Positions 1 to 11,340 of a stretch of 64,000 bases of DNA are shown in pieces. The stretch spans positions 1,242,054-1,306,053 of the forward strand of contig JANVCC010000030.1 of the NCBI GenBank assembly GCA_025345505.1, written 5' to 3'. Position numbers and translations under genes: made by a program. How positions within the stretch are numbered: position 1 is the stretch's first letter; every line of letters begins with the position of its first letter. This DNA is from Todiramphus chloris collaris (Eukaryota; Chordata; Aves; Coraciiformes; Alcedinidae). Below the pieces are notes generated by a model, which was not told where the DNA came from, ran no database searches, and saw only the letters and a list, made by a program, of their open reading frames with translations.

Positions 1-920
1 TACTGATCTCCGAATTGATTTCTGCACATGCTATAGAAATCATGGTGGAAATGACAATGGAAATTGAACACTATATGGTGTGATAAATAGTTATTTGGGG
101 GTATATTAACCTGCTTCCTTTAGGTAAAGAGATGTCTTGTACAATAACTGTCCTCATTCAGGAACTGACATTTTCTCCTGATGAGGCATTTATCTTATGG
201 CTTGATTATCTTTCCATGAAAACACTTCAACTCTAACCTTTCCAGGTGCTATACTGGGCTATGTTTTCACACTGACTGGCAGCTTGCAGTGGCATGAGGG
301 CAAGCGGGAATAGGAGGTGTTCTGCTTACCCTAAATCATTGAGATGTTGACAATTTGTTGAAAAGCTCCTTGATGAAACCTAATTCCTTTCTGTTCACTA
401 AAAGATAACTTATTGAGCAAAGTAAAGGTTGATGTAACAGATGATCACATGGAGGTGTGGAGCAAGTTGTGTGCTGGAGAGAGGGGTTACACTGATCCTG
501 GGTACTGCCAGTGGTACTGTCCTGGGGAACTGACAACTCAGGGAGATGACAACCTGTTTTATGACCAAGCTTCAGAGTTAGGAGAGATATACCTAGCAAA
601 ACAGTTTTGTAATAAACCAGGTGCTGTTATTGTTGTCTGCTGATTCGGTTTGTCAGACTTGGTCTGGTCTTCCCTTGGCTTACCCTGACCTGGCATGAGT
701 GAAGAAACTGGCTTACTTCTCTAGAAATGTGGAAGGCTGTGGGAATAAGCTGCACCATTTAAAGACTGTGTTTATTTACTGCTATATGCAGCCAGAAAAG
801 GGGTAAAGCAGGACTAGGAGAGGACTCATGGTGCCCCAGCCCCTTCCAAGGGCAGGGTATGCACACACAGCCCTTTCCCTCTCTCTCCCTGCTCCCTTGA
901 GTGTGAACTCTGTCCGTAGC

Positions 921-952
921 ACAACTCCCACTGAAGTCACTGTGAGATCTGC
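921..952. repeat. Degenerate ancient amniote repeat fragment
   Basis: The words 'acaactccca' and 'ctgaagtcac' together match the hallmark of old interspersed repeats common in turtle, crocodile and bird DNA, which carry a 'caactcccattgaagtcaat' core. The match is short and diverged, and I do not know the family name. Flanking sequence shows no further recognisable part of the element. Confidence 0.35.
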
Positions 953-1842
953 TCAAGTCAGTGTACCAACATCATGCCCTAATTTCTTTTGCAGTCACTG
1001 CCTGACTGAGCATAGCAGAAAGCCTGTTCTTGGAGTATCTGCTTACAAAAAGACATATGAAATGTATCCGCACTCTTGAGAGTACCTTAGAACTAACCAG
1101 TGAGTACTGCTGCAAAAAATGAAAACATCCACAGAAAATGCATCTCGGTTATGGTGCCATCTGACAGAGTCAAAGCCACCAGTTCATGCCCCATATCACC
1201 AGCATGGCTGCAGAAGGTGTAGGGCAGCAGCCCTGGGGGCAAAGGCTGTCTGTACAGATGAACTGTGTGTTCAACCCATTAACAGGCACCATGAAGTCTC
1301 TGTCCTTCACATTTGCATTTGACCCTCTCAAAGAGATATCACGGACCTCGTTAGCTTTTGTAGTTGGCTTGTGTTTTCTTTCATTTTACACTACAACCCA
1401 TTTTCTTTTGTTCTTACCTTACCTGAAGAGTCCAGGACATGGTACACCCTTCTCATCCCACCAACCTCCCACTAAAGCAAGACTGTCTTCTGCAAGAGGG
1501 AAATCAGAGGATCAGGAGAGGCACATGGCCCTACAAAGCTTTCTCTGTAAGGAGAGAGGTAGGGCAGTGGTGAACTGTTGGGCCTCATTAAAAGGAGCCC
1601 AGACAAAGCCACAGGAATGCCTGAGACAGCTGAATTCCTTCAGATTATTCTTCCCTTGAGCTTTTACTGTGAAATGTTTTTCCCTGCAGGCTGCTGTGCT
1701 GTTCTTCTCTGTCAGTGCCTGCGCAGCTCCTGCGGTGTGCCTGCTTTCACCTTGGTCCTTCTGTAACTGGTTTCAGAAGAGACAGTGCTCAGTAAGGCCT
1801 CTGTTTTGGAAGAGTTTTAGGACTGTATATGTATACTTTTTA

Positions 1843-1860
1843 CGTTAGCAATAGCTAACG
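1843..1860. repeat. Short perfect inverted repeat
   Basis: CGTTAGC, a 4-base loop (AATA), then GCTAACG form a perfect 7-bp stem. No T-run follows it and there is no gene context, so a terminator or RNA role is unsupported. It may be chance. Confidence 0.5.
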
Positions 1861-2046
1861 CTGGAAGATGAGCCTTATGCTGGAAGTGTCACACTGCTTG
1901 TTTCTTCCAGTTGTCTGTCCCACCACCTCTAGCTGCCTCAAACAAAACTTGGTGTCACAGAGACAAATCCACTGCTCAAGGAGAGCTCTGTTGTACTGAA
2001 ACCACTGCCACGTGGGAAATGTTTCTTTCTGGGAGGTTTAAACATC

Positions 2047-2061
2047 TGTGTGTGTGTGTGT
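2047..2061. repeat. (TG)7 microsatellite
   Basis: Seven uninterrupted TG units plus one T. Confidence 0.9.
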
Positions 2062-3792
2062 CTTAGGGTCAGGCTACTGAACACTTCAGAGATGAAAGCT
2101 GAGATCTTGAACTCCAAATTTTGCAAAAGGCTGGTGAAGTGGCAAAAGGTCAGATGTGATCTGTTTGCAGTAGGTCATGCTGCTGCAGACACCAACTGCA
2201 ATTTTTTGTGCTTGTTCCTGTGCATACAAGAGCCCTCATTCCCCACCAAGCCCCTTTCAGAGTTAAAGCAAACTAGCAGCATTGCTGATGCTCTCATGAC
2301 CTGCCAGGTCATTACAGCATAGGTATGGCAGAGCTGAATGAATCCATCATGCTGAGATTGGATCCCACATACTCACTGTGTCCCGTTGTGTCACCTAGAA
2401 TTGTTTAGGTTCAGATCTGTTACTTTCACCCAACAAGCAGGAGCCTCTAATGAGAAGAGAGCTCTTTCCTCTTCCATCTCCCTGCTGCCTGGTCACTTCC
2501 AAGTTACAGTCTGAGGAGCAGTGAGTTTTAATCCAACAAAAGGACTCTCTAAACTATGCAAAACCAGCTGCCACATCTGATTTCACAGAAGATCCTTGAA
2601 GGTCCCATGTTCAAACACTGGTTACTGTGGTCTGGTCATCTGGGGTGGAGACACAAGTGTTGGGAGTAATGGGATCCCAGCAGCACACCTATTGCTTAAG
2701 CAATGGAAAACCACAGCAGAGAAACGCCAATGTGATGATTGACAAAGGTGTGGTAGAGCCAGGTACTGAGTGAACAACCAAATTATAGCTGGCAGCGCAG
2801 ACTAACAGGCAGAGGATTGTTGTTTAAAAAGGGCTATGTTGGTGGTGCTGAGTGAAAATGTGTACGGAGGGAAATTTGCACTGGGAACTCCTTTTCTTGG
2901 GAAATGCAGCATTTCAGGCATGCAGAGGATTTCCCACAAGTGACAGTGTTTTGCAAACACAATCAGAATTAATACACTGGGTAAGTAAATGCCAGACATG
3001 CTCAGCTATGAATTGAAAAGGACTGCAAGAGGTAAGAATCCCCCAGATTTGAAGATGAAAGCAAAAGTCTGAGCTTGATTTTACTTGTGCTAGCATGAAT
3101 TGAGAATAAATCCATGGAAGTTGGTGGAATGATGATTATGTGACAGAGGTCTAAATGAGAGGTGTCAATCCCCACAGTCTGTCAGAGGAGAGTTGACATT
3201 ATCAAGAGCTGTCCTTTATGTGCTTTCTATTGTTTATCCACCAACATTTATTGAAAAAAATAAAGCTCCTGTGCATCTTGCATGCTGAAGCAGGATGCAA
3301 AGTTGGGAACTTAATAAATAGTCATTGGGGGAGCACTGGAAGAGGTCTCCATGTATGGGAACAGTGAGCTTTATAAATTTCTCTGAAGGAAGATGTAGGC
3401 CAGGAGAAAATATGTCCTTTTTGCTTGGGTCCCTTAAGTCTGTCCTGGAAGGCTGTCAGGTGCTGCTGTGATAAGGAGAAGGAAGGAGCAGATGTGTTGG
3501 GTACAGCAGTGAGGTGGGTGAGCCCAGCAGCGGGGCTGTGGCATAATGCAGTTATTGGGCTCCACCAAGCTCCCAGCTCCCAGGGCAGCTGGAGCTGGGC
3601 CTGTGGCCGAGCAGAGAGTTGTGCCGGGACTTGTTCTGCGCTGCGGCCGTGGAGGGTTCAGTAATGCTTGGCAAGCAGAGGGATGCAGCAACTTGCCAGA
3701 AGAGCTGCTGACGAACTCCCTGCCAACCTGCTGGAAAACCGTTTATAGAATGTAACATTCTTGAGAAAAAGAAATCAACTTTGCAGTTTTGG

Positions 3793-3812
3793 GGTTTTTT
3801 TTTTTCTTTTAT
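3793..3812. repeat. T-rich tract
   Basis: A run of 11 T follows GGGG and is continued by CTTTTATT. It is an ordinary homopolymer tract. Confidence 0.8.
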
Positions 3813-4309
3813 TGTTTGTAACAAAGTATCTCTTTACTCCCTGCACCTTTCACCCTCAGTATTCAGTCCAAAAGCGGATGGTGAAGCCTGAGAGCCCAAC
3901 TTCCGCGACAGGCACAAGATGCTCCTGGGTCCTCAGTCTGCCAGACAAGCTGCCCAGCTCCCCCTTTTTTTCCCATCCCAGACCATCCCTGAGCAGCTCC
4001 AGGGCTGTCTCAACTAAGCTGAGTTCCCAGACTGCTCAGGCAGGCAGTTGTCAGGAGCCCCTCCTTGCGTGTTGTATTTCAAAACCAGCCGAAGGTCCTT
4101 CAGCATCCACATTCGGGTGTTGCTGAGAAACTCAACATTGCAGGAAACCATCTGTGTGTAAAAGCAGCATGCTGGGGGTGTTCTGCCCCAAACCAACACA
4201 TGGGGTTTACCACCCGACACAGCTGGTGAAGCTGAAATGTCCCTTTCCCCACTTGCCCAACACATGGCACACATCAAACACTGCTGGCAAGACTGACTGG
4301 TTTTTGTGG

Positions 4310-4348
4310 TTATTTTTCTTTCTCTCCTGCAGCACCACTGAGGTAAGT
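4310..4348 (+). other. Microexon-like splice-site pair around 10 nt
   Basis: A near-ideal acceptor (pyrimidine tract with 'tttttctttctctcctgcag', AG at 4331-4332) is followed after only 10 nt ('caccactgag', 4333-4342) by a consensus donor GTAAGT at 4343-4348. This is the geometry of a vertebrate microexon. Ten nt would shift the reading frame, no flanking exons are visible in the window, and paired sites arise by chance. Seen: the two sites. Inferred: any use in splicing. Confidence 0.15.
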
Positions 4349-5845
4349 GGGAATTGAAATCACTTTCTCACCCTTCCTTCCAATTAGTGGCCCCTTTTAT
4401 GGTGCATCCTAAAATTGTCCCCTAGTGACATTCACATGTCTACATGGCATTAACATTTCCAAATTGTCACAGAGCGATAGCTCTGCAACACAAACACCTG
4501 ATGTGCTTGTTTTAGGGTACACATGTGTGCACTGTGGGGGAGCTCAGTGTGGAATGTCTGAGATGACTAATTGCTTGGGGATTTTAACCCAATTAAGACC
4601 AGCAAATGGGCTTATGAGGTGGATTGTTTGTAAATATCACCAAAAATTGGAACTGTTTAATTGAGAAGAGTTTTGAAGTTCCCAAAGTCTGACTTGACAC
4701 GTGATCTCATTGACACCTCTGAGCCCAGCCCAGCGTCCATAGCTATGAGGTGTCTGGGGGGGAAACCGGATTTTGTATAATCATCCCTTTCCTCTACCTG
4801 ATGACTGAGCACATTTTCTTAATGTGCTCCTCATCTTCTGGAACAGACATGGAGCTGAAGTCCTGACCACATGTGGTCATTAGAGATCCCATAGCGTTTC
4901 TAGCAGCGGTGCTCTGGTCAGGTTCCAAATTGGGTAATTACATTATGCTTCCCCAAATTCCCCCTGTAGTTTCCACTGGATACAATTTTCACATCCTGCC
5001 TGAATCCATACTGTAGCCCTGTAACTAATTAATTTAAGAGTTTTGAAAGTATAAAATGCTATGTAAATGCTGCAAGTACAATCATTAGCGGTGGCCCAGT
5101 GTGATTCTGAACAGCTGTTGTGGGCTGGCTCCAGAGGTGGCTGTATCAGAGAAGGGGGACCCTTCAGAAGAGCTTTGAGGCTCATTGCAAGGACAGTCTA
5201 TAAACCTGCAACAGAATAATATCCCTGGAAAAAGGAACAAGCAAGTTGATTGCATTTATTGAACTTTAAAAATTTAATATCAGTATAATCTTCTTCTCTT
5301 AATCTCCTTGAATGAAAAAGTTTAACTAATATATTCGTGTGATGTTGATTTATTCTCATTTATATTACAGTTTTCTGTACAGAAATTAGCATCTCCTTGT
5401 GCTAAGAACTGTATGAAATGTAGGATTGGAGTTGATAATCCAAATAAATTAGACAAGGGCAAGGAAATTAAAATGGTTTCTAGTTGGGGTGGAAAGTTCT
5501 ATGATTGCATGGACCAACATTTTTAATTTCCCACAGTAACTGAGGCTTAAGAGTAGCCAACTTGCAAAATACCCACAGGCAGCTTTTCATGGTTGGAACT
5601 TCTCAAAGAACAGGAGTGGCATATTGATTGAATTAAACCTCCCTGGAGAGCTGCTCCTGGAGAGCAGTGGACAGGGGCCAATGCACAGAACCTTTTGAGT
5701 CCTTTGGTGGTACTGTCAGGAAGACCAACAGTTCTCCACCCAGTTGTACCTGTCTCAGCCAGGGCAACAGTGGCTGTGCCATATAGATATATCGCTTCCT
5801 TGGCACTAGCTCAGGAGCTCAACATGCTGCAAACATGTCCAAAAT

Positions 5846-5882
5846 GGCCTGAATTTTCAGAGGTGCTGAACTCTTAAAAGTC
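5846..5882. repeat. Degenerate ancient amniote repeat fragment
   Basis: The word 'ggcctgaattttcagaggtg', followed by 'ctgaactc', matches (allowing one inserted base) the hallmark of an old repeat whose other-strand word 'cagcacctctgaaaat' is also seen at 31500-31515. The two copies are therefore in opposite orientation. Only about 35 bp survive here. I do not know the family name. Confidence 0.5.
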
Positions 5883-7551
5883 AGTGTTTAAACTATAGCA
5901 TCTGTTGAGATGAACAAATACAGCTTTGTTGTTCAGGTGCCCACTCTTGGAATTAGTTTTTTCAGTAGGAGTAAATGTCTCTCCTCTATACGGGGGCTGT
6001 GTCCTACACTACTGGAGTGAGAAGGTCCCAGCAGAGGAATGCTCAGCTTACTTTGTCTGTCTTCTAAATGTATGTGGAAAGTGGGACAGCAGAGGCTGCC
6101 CAAGTCATGGGGAGGGAAGGCAGAGCAGGGCGGAATGAAGCTGCCACAGTTGTGTTTGCATAAGGCTGCCCACACTCTGACTGCATGACCCCCACTATTA
6201 ATTTTCTTTTTTATTAACTCTGTTCAGAGGAGATGGACTGCAGTTTAATTTTCCCTCAGAACAAAAGCCCAGACATGAAGACACTCGTGCTTTTCCTCAC
6301 ATTTTTTCTCACTTTTCTTGTTCTATTTTCTGTGTGCCTAAGGATGCCTTGCTGTTGTTACACACAAGTTAAGATTTTGAAGCCTGGTGGGAGTGAAGAC
6401 AAGGGCCATGATAGCAGATAACAGAAACCGTGTACTACATTGCTCTGGAACAGCCATGACCATTGTCCACAGGCTGTAGTGCAAATGGGTGTGGTGGCAC
6501 CTGTGCCAGCAATGACGTGTCACTGAGATGTTTGTGTCACTGATGCTTTCTATGAATCTTGTACTGAGTAAATTTGAGTCTAGTTCTTAGTATATAGCTT
6601 AGTCAACTAGCGTCAACACTATGTTTATGCGTGTATGAGGATCACGAGGCATCATTTGCCTGGCCATTTACAGGCCCTGTCTTTCCCCGTGAGGAAGCAC
6701 ATAGGGGTATTGTGCACCCAGCTGCCGTTGGTGTGGTCTGCAAACCATCTTGAGGGCAGCTGTGGAGCTCTGTCTGCTGCAGAACAGTCACTCAAACCAG
6801 GGCTGCAGTAGTTTAAAACACCAGTTGCCTGGTGTTTGTTAACAGATGTTACAGCTGTGTCAGGGGAAAGGGAGTGTAGAGTTGTGTGTGTACAATAGAC
6901 TGTTGCTCGTGGTCTGGCTTTAGCTACAGAGTCATCTTTGGCATCAGTTCAGGCTGAACACTGGACTATGAGATAGGACAGGGGGACTGGCACAACATTT
7001 TTCTATGTGATGAGGAAAAGGCAGCTGTAAGAGTAAGCTAGAAAACCTCCACAGCTAGAGCTGTGAGCTTGTTTCTCAGAGCTTGTACTTTCAAAAGACA
7101 ACCCGCAAGTCTGAGACCTTCAAGCTCTTCTGACAAATCGACACTATACCTGCTAGAAGAAAACCTGCAAACCTCACCCCAGTCTGGTTACCTGCTCTTG
7201 CATTTAGTTATTTTGATCATTCAATGACTGAGTTGTTCCATAGCATCTGTAGTTACTATATTTCATGTTTTAATATAAATGAACGTGCTTACTTCAAGGG
7301 GATCTATTATGTTAAAGGGATGAAACTCGGGCCTGAGGAAATTGCAGGGCTGCAGTGTACCATCTGTTTAGCTTTTTTGGTTATGGTAGGCTTTATGAAA
7401 CCCATTTTGCTCATGAGGATGAACTGGATGTGAATAGTTGACAATGACATTTAGAAGAGACAATCTGGCAAATAAGGAAGCATGAGAGTCTCCTGTGGAC
7501 TGTTAAATACTGAATAAAATATGAATAGCACTGTGTTATTACTAAAACGAG

Positions 7552-7561
7552 CTATTTTTAA
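7552..7561. promoter_or_regulatory. MEF2-type motif
   Basis: CTATTTTTAA fits the MEF2 consensus YTAWWWWTAR exactly. It lies in AT-rich unique sequence. A single short match is expected by chance in a window this size, so function is not implied. Confidence 0.15.
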
Positions 7562-10500
7562 TGATTCCACTTATAACCCACCAGCCCTCTGACTTGACAG
7601 TTAGCAACAGCACTCAAAACCCATGAATAATAAAGCAAGCAGTTTAAAAGTTGGCCTATATATTAACATATATTCTGACACGGGTCTCAGGTGTCTCTAA
7701 TGAAGAAAGATGATTGCACAAAGAGCTAACAAGAAAATCATGGATTTCTCCCTCCCACCTGAAAGTTATTGATTTAATTTAGTGTAATGATGCAGAGAAA
7801 AACCAAACAAGTTTGATTAAAATTTTCTGTGCTGTTTTTGAACAGAAGCAGGGAGCTGCACTCAATACTGGATGAGGAAAAGGAAATAATTTTCAGTTTA
7901 ACAGCCACTGAAGAAAATACTCAACAAGATTTAGTAGAGTTGCATTTTTTTGATTTAGTGGTCCACGATAATTTGCACCCAAGAACTTTAAGAGTCTGTA
8001 TGAGACTAGTGTCTCTGGTTAACAGATGTTAATTATTAGTACATCTTGGACTACCAATAAGGAGTAATAGACCACAACAAATATAGGAATACAATGTTCT
8101 GTTGAGATAGAGAGCTGAAAACGGAAGAGGTCTTTTTGGACTAAATCCAACTTCTATCTGAGCAGGTTCATTTCTGGGCTGGTTGCTCCAACAGTTGTCC
8201 ATCTTGGAAGGTCTCACATCTCCTTGCCAGGCTTTGCCAAAAGCAGAGGGTTAGATCTGTTCAGTGGTTTGGGCATTTTCAAGATATCATTGTTTGGTGG
8301 CAGGGCTTAAAAAAGTTAACTGGGCCAGGAAGCTTTTGGGGATATATTGTGTCCTGGAGCATCCTGAAGGAAGGCGGAGCAGGAGGCAGTGGTGGGGTAC
8401 CCCATGCTGAGGGAGCTCAAACCTTTCTCCCAAAAAGAGCAACCCACCCTTAAGGCCACAGCTGCAGTGTTGTCTGCCTCTCCTGTTAGAGCTCTGTTGC
8501 TGGGCTGGGCAGGTGTCAAGATCTGTGGTAAGCCAGAGCGCATGGGGCTGCATTGCATGGGGTTTTGGGGTGGTTCAGTGTGAGCAGGGAAAGCTAGAGG
8601 TCTTGTTTCTGCTCGTGGAAAAGGCAGTGTTGGGTCTCAGTTCTTCTCTTAGGATTTTTTATGTCTTTTATGTCTGAGATTCAGTGGAGAAAATACATAA
8701 ATTGTGCTGGAAGCAAGGATCAGGACCCAGGAGTAAGCTTCAGCGTGCTACAGAAATTGTAAAATATGTTGTTCTAGGCTCGGAACATAATGTTGGTCCC
8801 TTTACTGACATAGCTGTTTCTTTCCCTGTGCGGGTACTCCTCCTCCTTCACGATGTCATGGCAGAGTGCTGCACTGGCAAGTGTCACTGTCCCCATTGGG
8901 ATTAGAAGGATGCTGGGTTAGCAGGTCCCCAAGCCCTAAACCAGGAAAGCAAAGGTTAACTGAGACAGGAAGCAGCTTGGAGATGCTTGGGAGCATCCTT
9001 AAGGAAGAGGAAATCTGTTATTGGGACAGATAAAAAGCCACCCTGCCATGAAGCAGCACAATTATCACTCTGATTGAGATGCTTTCTTGCTGTGGAAAAA
9101 TTATTCCTTCTATCCATAAAAATACCCTTTTGGTCTCTTTCTTGTCCTCAGTCCTCCAGTCTTCGACACAGAATATGCTTTCACATGGTCCTGACAGGAA
9201 ACCTGGGAGTTCTGTGGTAAAGGCATGATTTAGGAGAGCAGCTGAAGTTCTTGCCTGTATGCTGGGCTGCCCAGAGCCCCCCTTTCTGTGGCACTGAGGT
9301 TGTGCAGGAAGCTGGAGCTCCAGTGTTATGTGTTCTTTACACCTCCTTGGTCCTGCCTGTGTCCCGTGTGTCCTTTTCTTTGTGCACTGTTTCAGTCCCT
9401 GCTGTTCAGATAAGAATACCACATCTGGAGTTGAAATTACAGAAATGGGACAAATCACCCCCAGTCCCAGGGCAGGTGAGCTTACTGGTGAGCTGTGGTT
9501 GTTACAGTTCCTTATGGAAACGCGGATTATTCCACCAGTCATAGCTGGGGGAACAGTGATTTATGCCCATACTTGTATTCTTCCAGGGCTTTGACCAAGA
9601 CCTTGTCTCCATCCAGAAAAATTAAGGTGGATGATTTCCAAGACAGGCATCCATGAACATAATCCTTGTTTATGTGAGAACTTCCACAAGCCTAAGCTCT
9701 TTACAGCCATTGCACCTGTAGTGCCTTCAATGGCTGTAGGCACATAACAGGTAGACCTTCTGAAGAACAGCATCATCAGTCAAGTTCAGTAATCCTTTTC
9801 CAAGCAGATATTGAAGGATTTGCCAGCACCTCATGACACGTACGCTTGGAAACCTCTGAATTTGATTTAAACATGCTCACAGAGTAGTAATTAACTCAGA
9901 ACTGCCAAGCACAAATACAATTCAAGGAAATAATATTTCAGTTTTTCAGTGCTTAAATGGAAAAATTAATTAATAATCGGCAATTATTGAGTTAAAAGAC
10001 TTAACTAAGGATTTGAAATACTCCCACAGAGTCTTGTTTCCAAAGCTTTCATTAACTGAGCTAATAATGACTACTACAATTAGAGATGCAAGGCATTAAG
10101 AAGTCCAAGATAATAAAACACACGTAGTTATTTTAAAAATTCACCAGTCAGTTTTGCAATGTGTAAGAAATTCACCTTCTCTCTTGTTTGGAAACATTCC
10201 ATTTTCATACAAATAATTGCCTTTTTTGGACAGTAAAACTGTCTCGTTCTGGCACAGAACATTCCAGGATGGCCTCAAGACAACACTTTGCTTTGGCTCG
10301 CATTTACCTGGAGGAGTCTGTGGTCACCATCAGGAGTCTAAATTTGTGGAAAGTTTGGGTTTTTTTCTGGAGAATATAGACTGAAGCTGGTATGTCTGAT
10401 GTGTCCTGCTTGGGTCTTGTATCAGCATAGGATTTTTTATTCATTTCCCTGTTTTTGTCCTGTTCAGTACAAAGGCAATTCAGTGTCAGTAATTGAAGGA

Positions 10501-11321
10501 ATGACATCAAATGCTAAACTAGGCCAATAGTGAAATCTCAAACAATTGTGTCTTTATGGCAAAACATCTTCCCCCCAAAGGGACAGTTTCTCAACCAAAA
10601 GGAAAGCTTGGAAAAAAGAAGAGGTGGGGTGGGAAGAGAGGTCATGGAGGTGGCAGTGAACTGCTTGGGAGTTTGGCTGGTGGAGAAGAAAGGAAGAGAA
10701 GGGAGAAAATGTGGCCCCCTTTTTTTAATTTTCAAAATGTGAATGTCATGTACAGAGTAGCCCAGCTTTGATCAGGAGAAGGATTAACAGACATACAGAG
10801 TGTTTAGTCGGATCTTAAACAGATACTTTTTTTCTTTTTGGCTTGTTAGCTTAATTATTTCTTGCCAAGAAAACATGAAAAAATGCTGTTTTCCATCAAT
10901 ACAGTTCTTTCTTTACTTTTTCTCCCTAACTTCTGGGTTATCCACTGAACAGGAAAAGCAGCTGTTCGCAGGGCTGTGATGTCTTGGGCATTCCCCAGAG
11001 CCAGCTACCTGGGTTTACACGGCTGGTCTTGGGGTGAACGAGGGACCCGGGTACAAGGCCAGTGGAAACTGGGATGCAGCCTATGAGCAATGAGGACTTG
11101 CTCTGCCTTCCTGTAGTACCACCTATGTTTCTAGAGTGATCCTCAATGAATAGCTTAAGACTCTTGCCACTGTCTTGTACAGTTCCTTTCAGGAAAGGAT
11201 TTATAAAGCACTGATCTTGATTTTCTTTAGCAAAAGCAGAATGGCAGAGGACCAGATATGAGAGTCCTGGAGAACATAATGAATGAGATTAGTTATTTGG
11301 AAGTTGTTCAGGTTTTTTTGG

Positions 11322-11340
11322 GTTTTTTTTTTTTCTTCTT
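11322..11340. repeat. T-rich tract
   Basis: T7, GGG, then T12 followed by CTTCTT. It is a simple low-complexity tract. Confidence 0.75.

Larger units (their letters stand above)
1..4300. other. Gene-free region, mostly unique sequence
   Basis: I see no supported gene here. The longest open frame (1186-1659, + strand, 157 codons) has no recognisable domain and ordinary low-complexity composition, so I treat it as chance. The region holds a short (TG)n tract, a small perfect stem-loop, one ancient repeat relic and a GC-rich stretch at about 3530-3660 with five CpGs in 3601-3660. The rest is unannotated unique-looking DNA. Confidence 0.6.

Noticed and set aside
6233..6421. 62-codon frame with a hydrophobic stretch after an acceptor-like 'actctgttcag'
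   Set aside because: Looks like a small membrane protein, but T-rich DNA commonly encodes Phe/Leu runs. No donor or other gene context.
9395..9475. Exon-like segment between 'actgtttcag' and GCAG|GTGAGC
   Set aside because: The frames are broken or low-complexity, and the acceptor has several competing AGs.
9018..9542. 174-codon open frame, minus strand
   Set aside because: No recognisable domain, overlapping open frames on the other strand, and no start or splice context. Consistent with chance.
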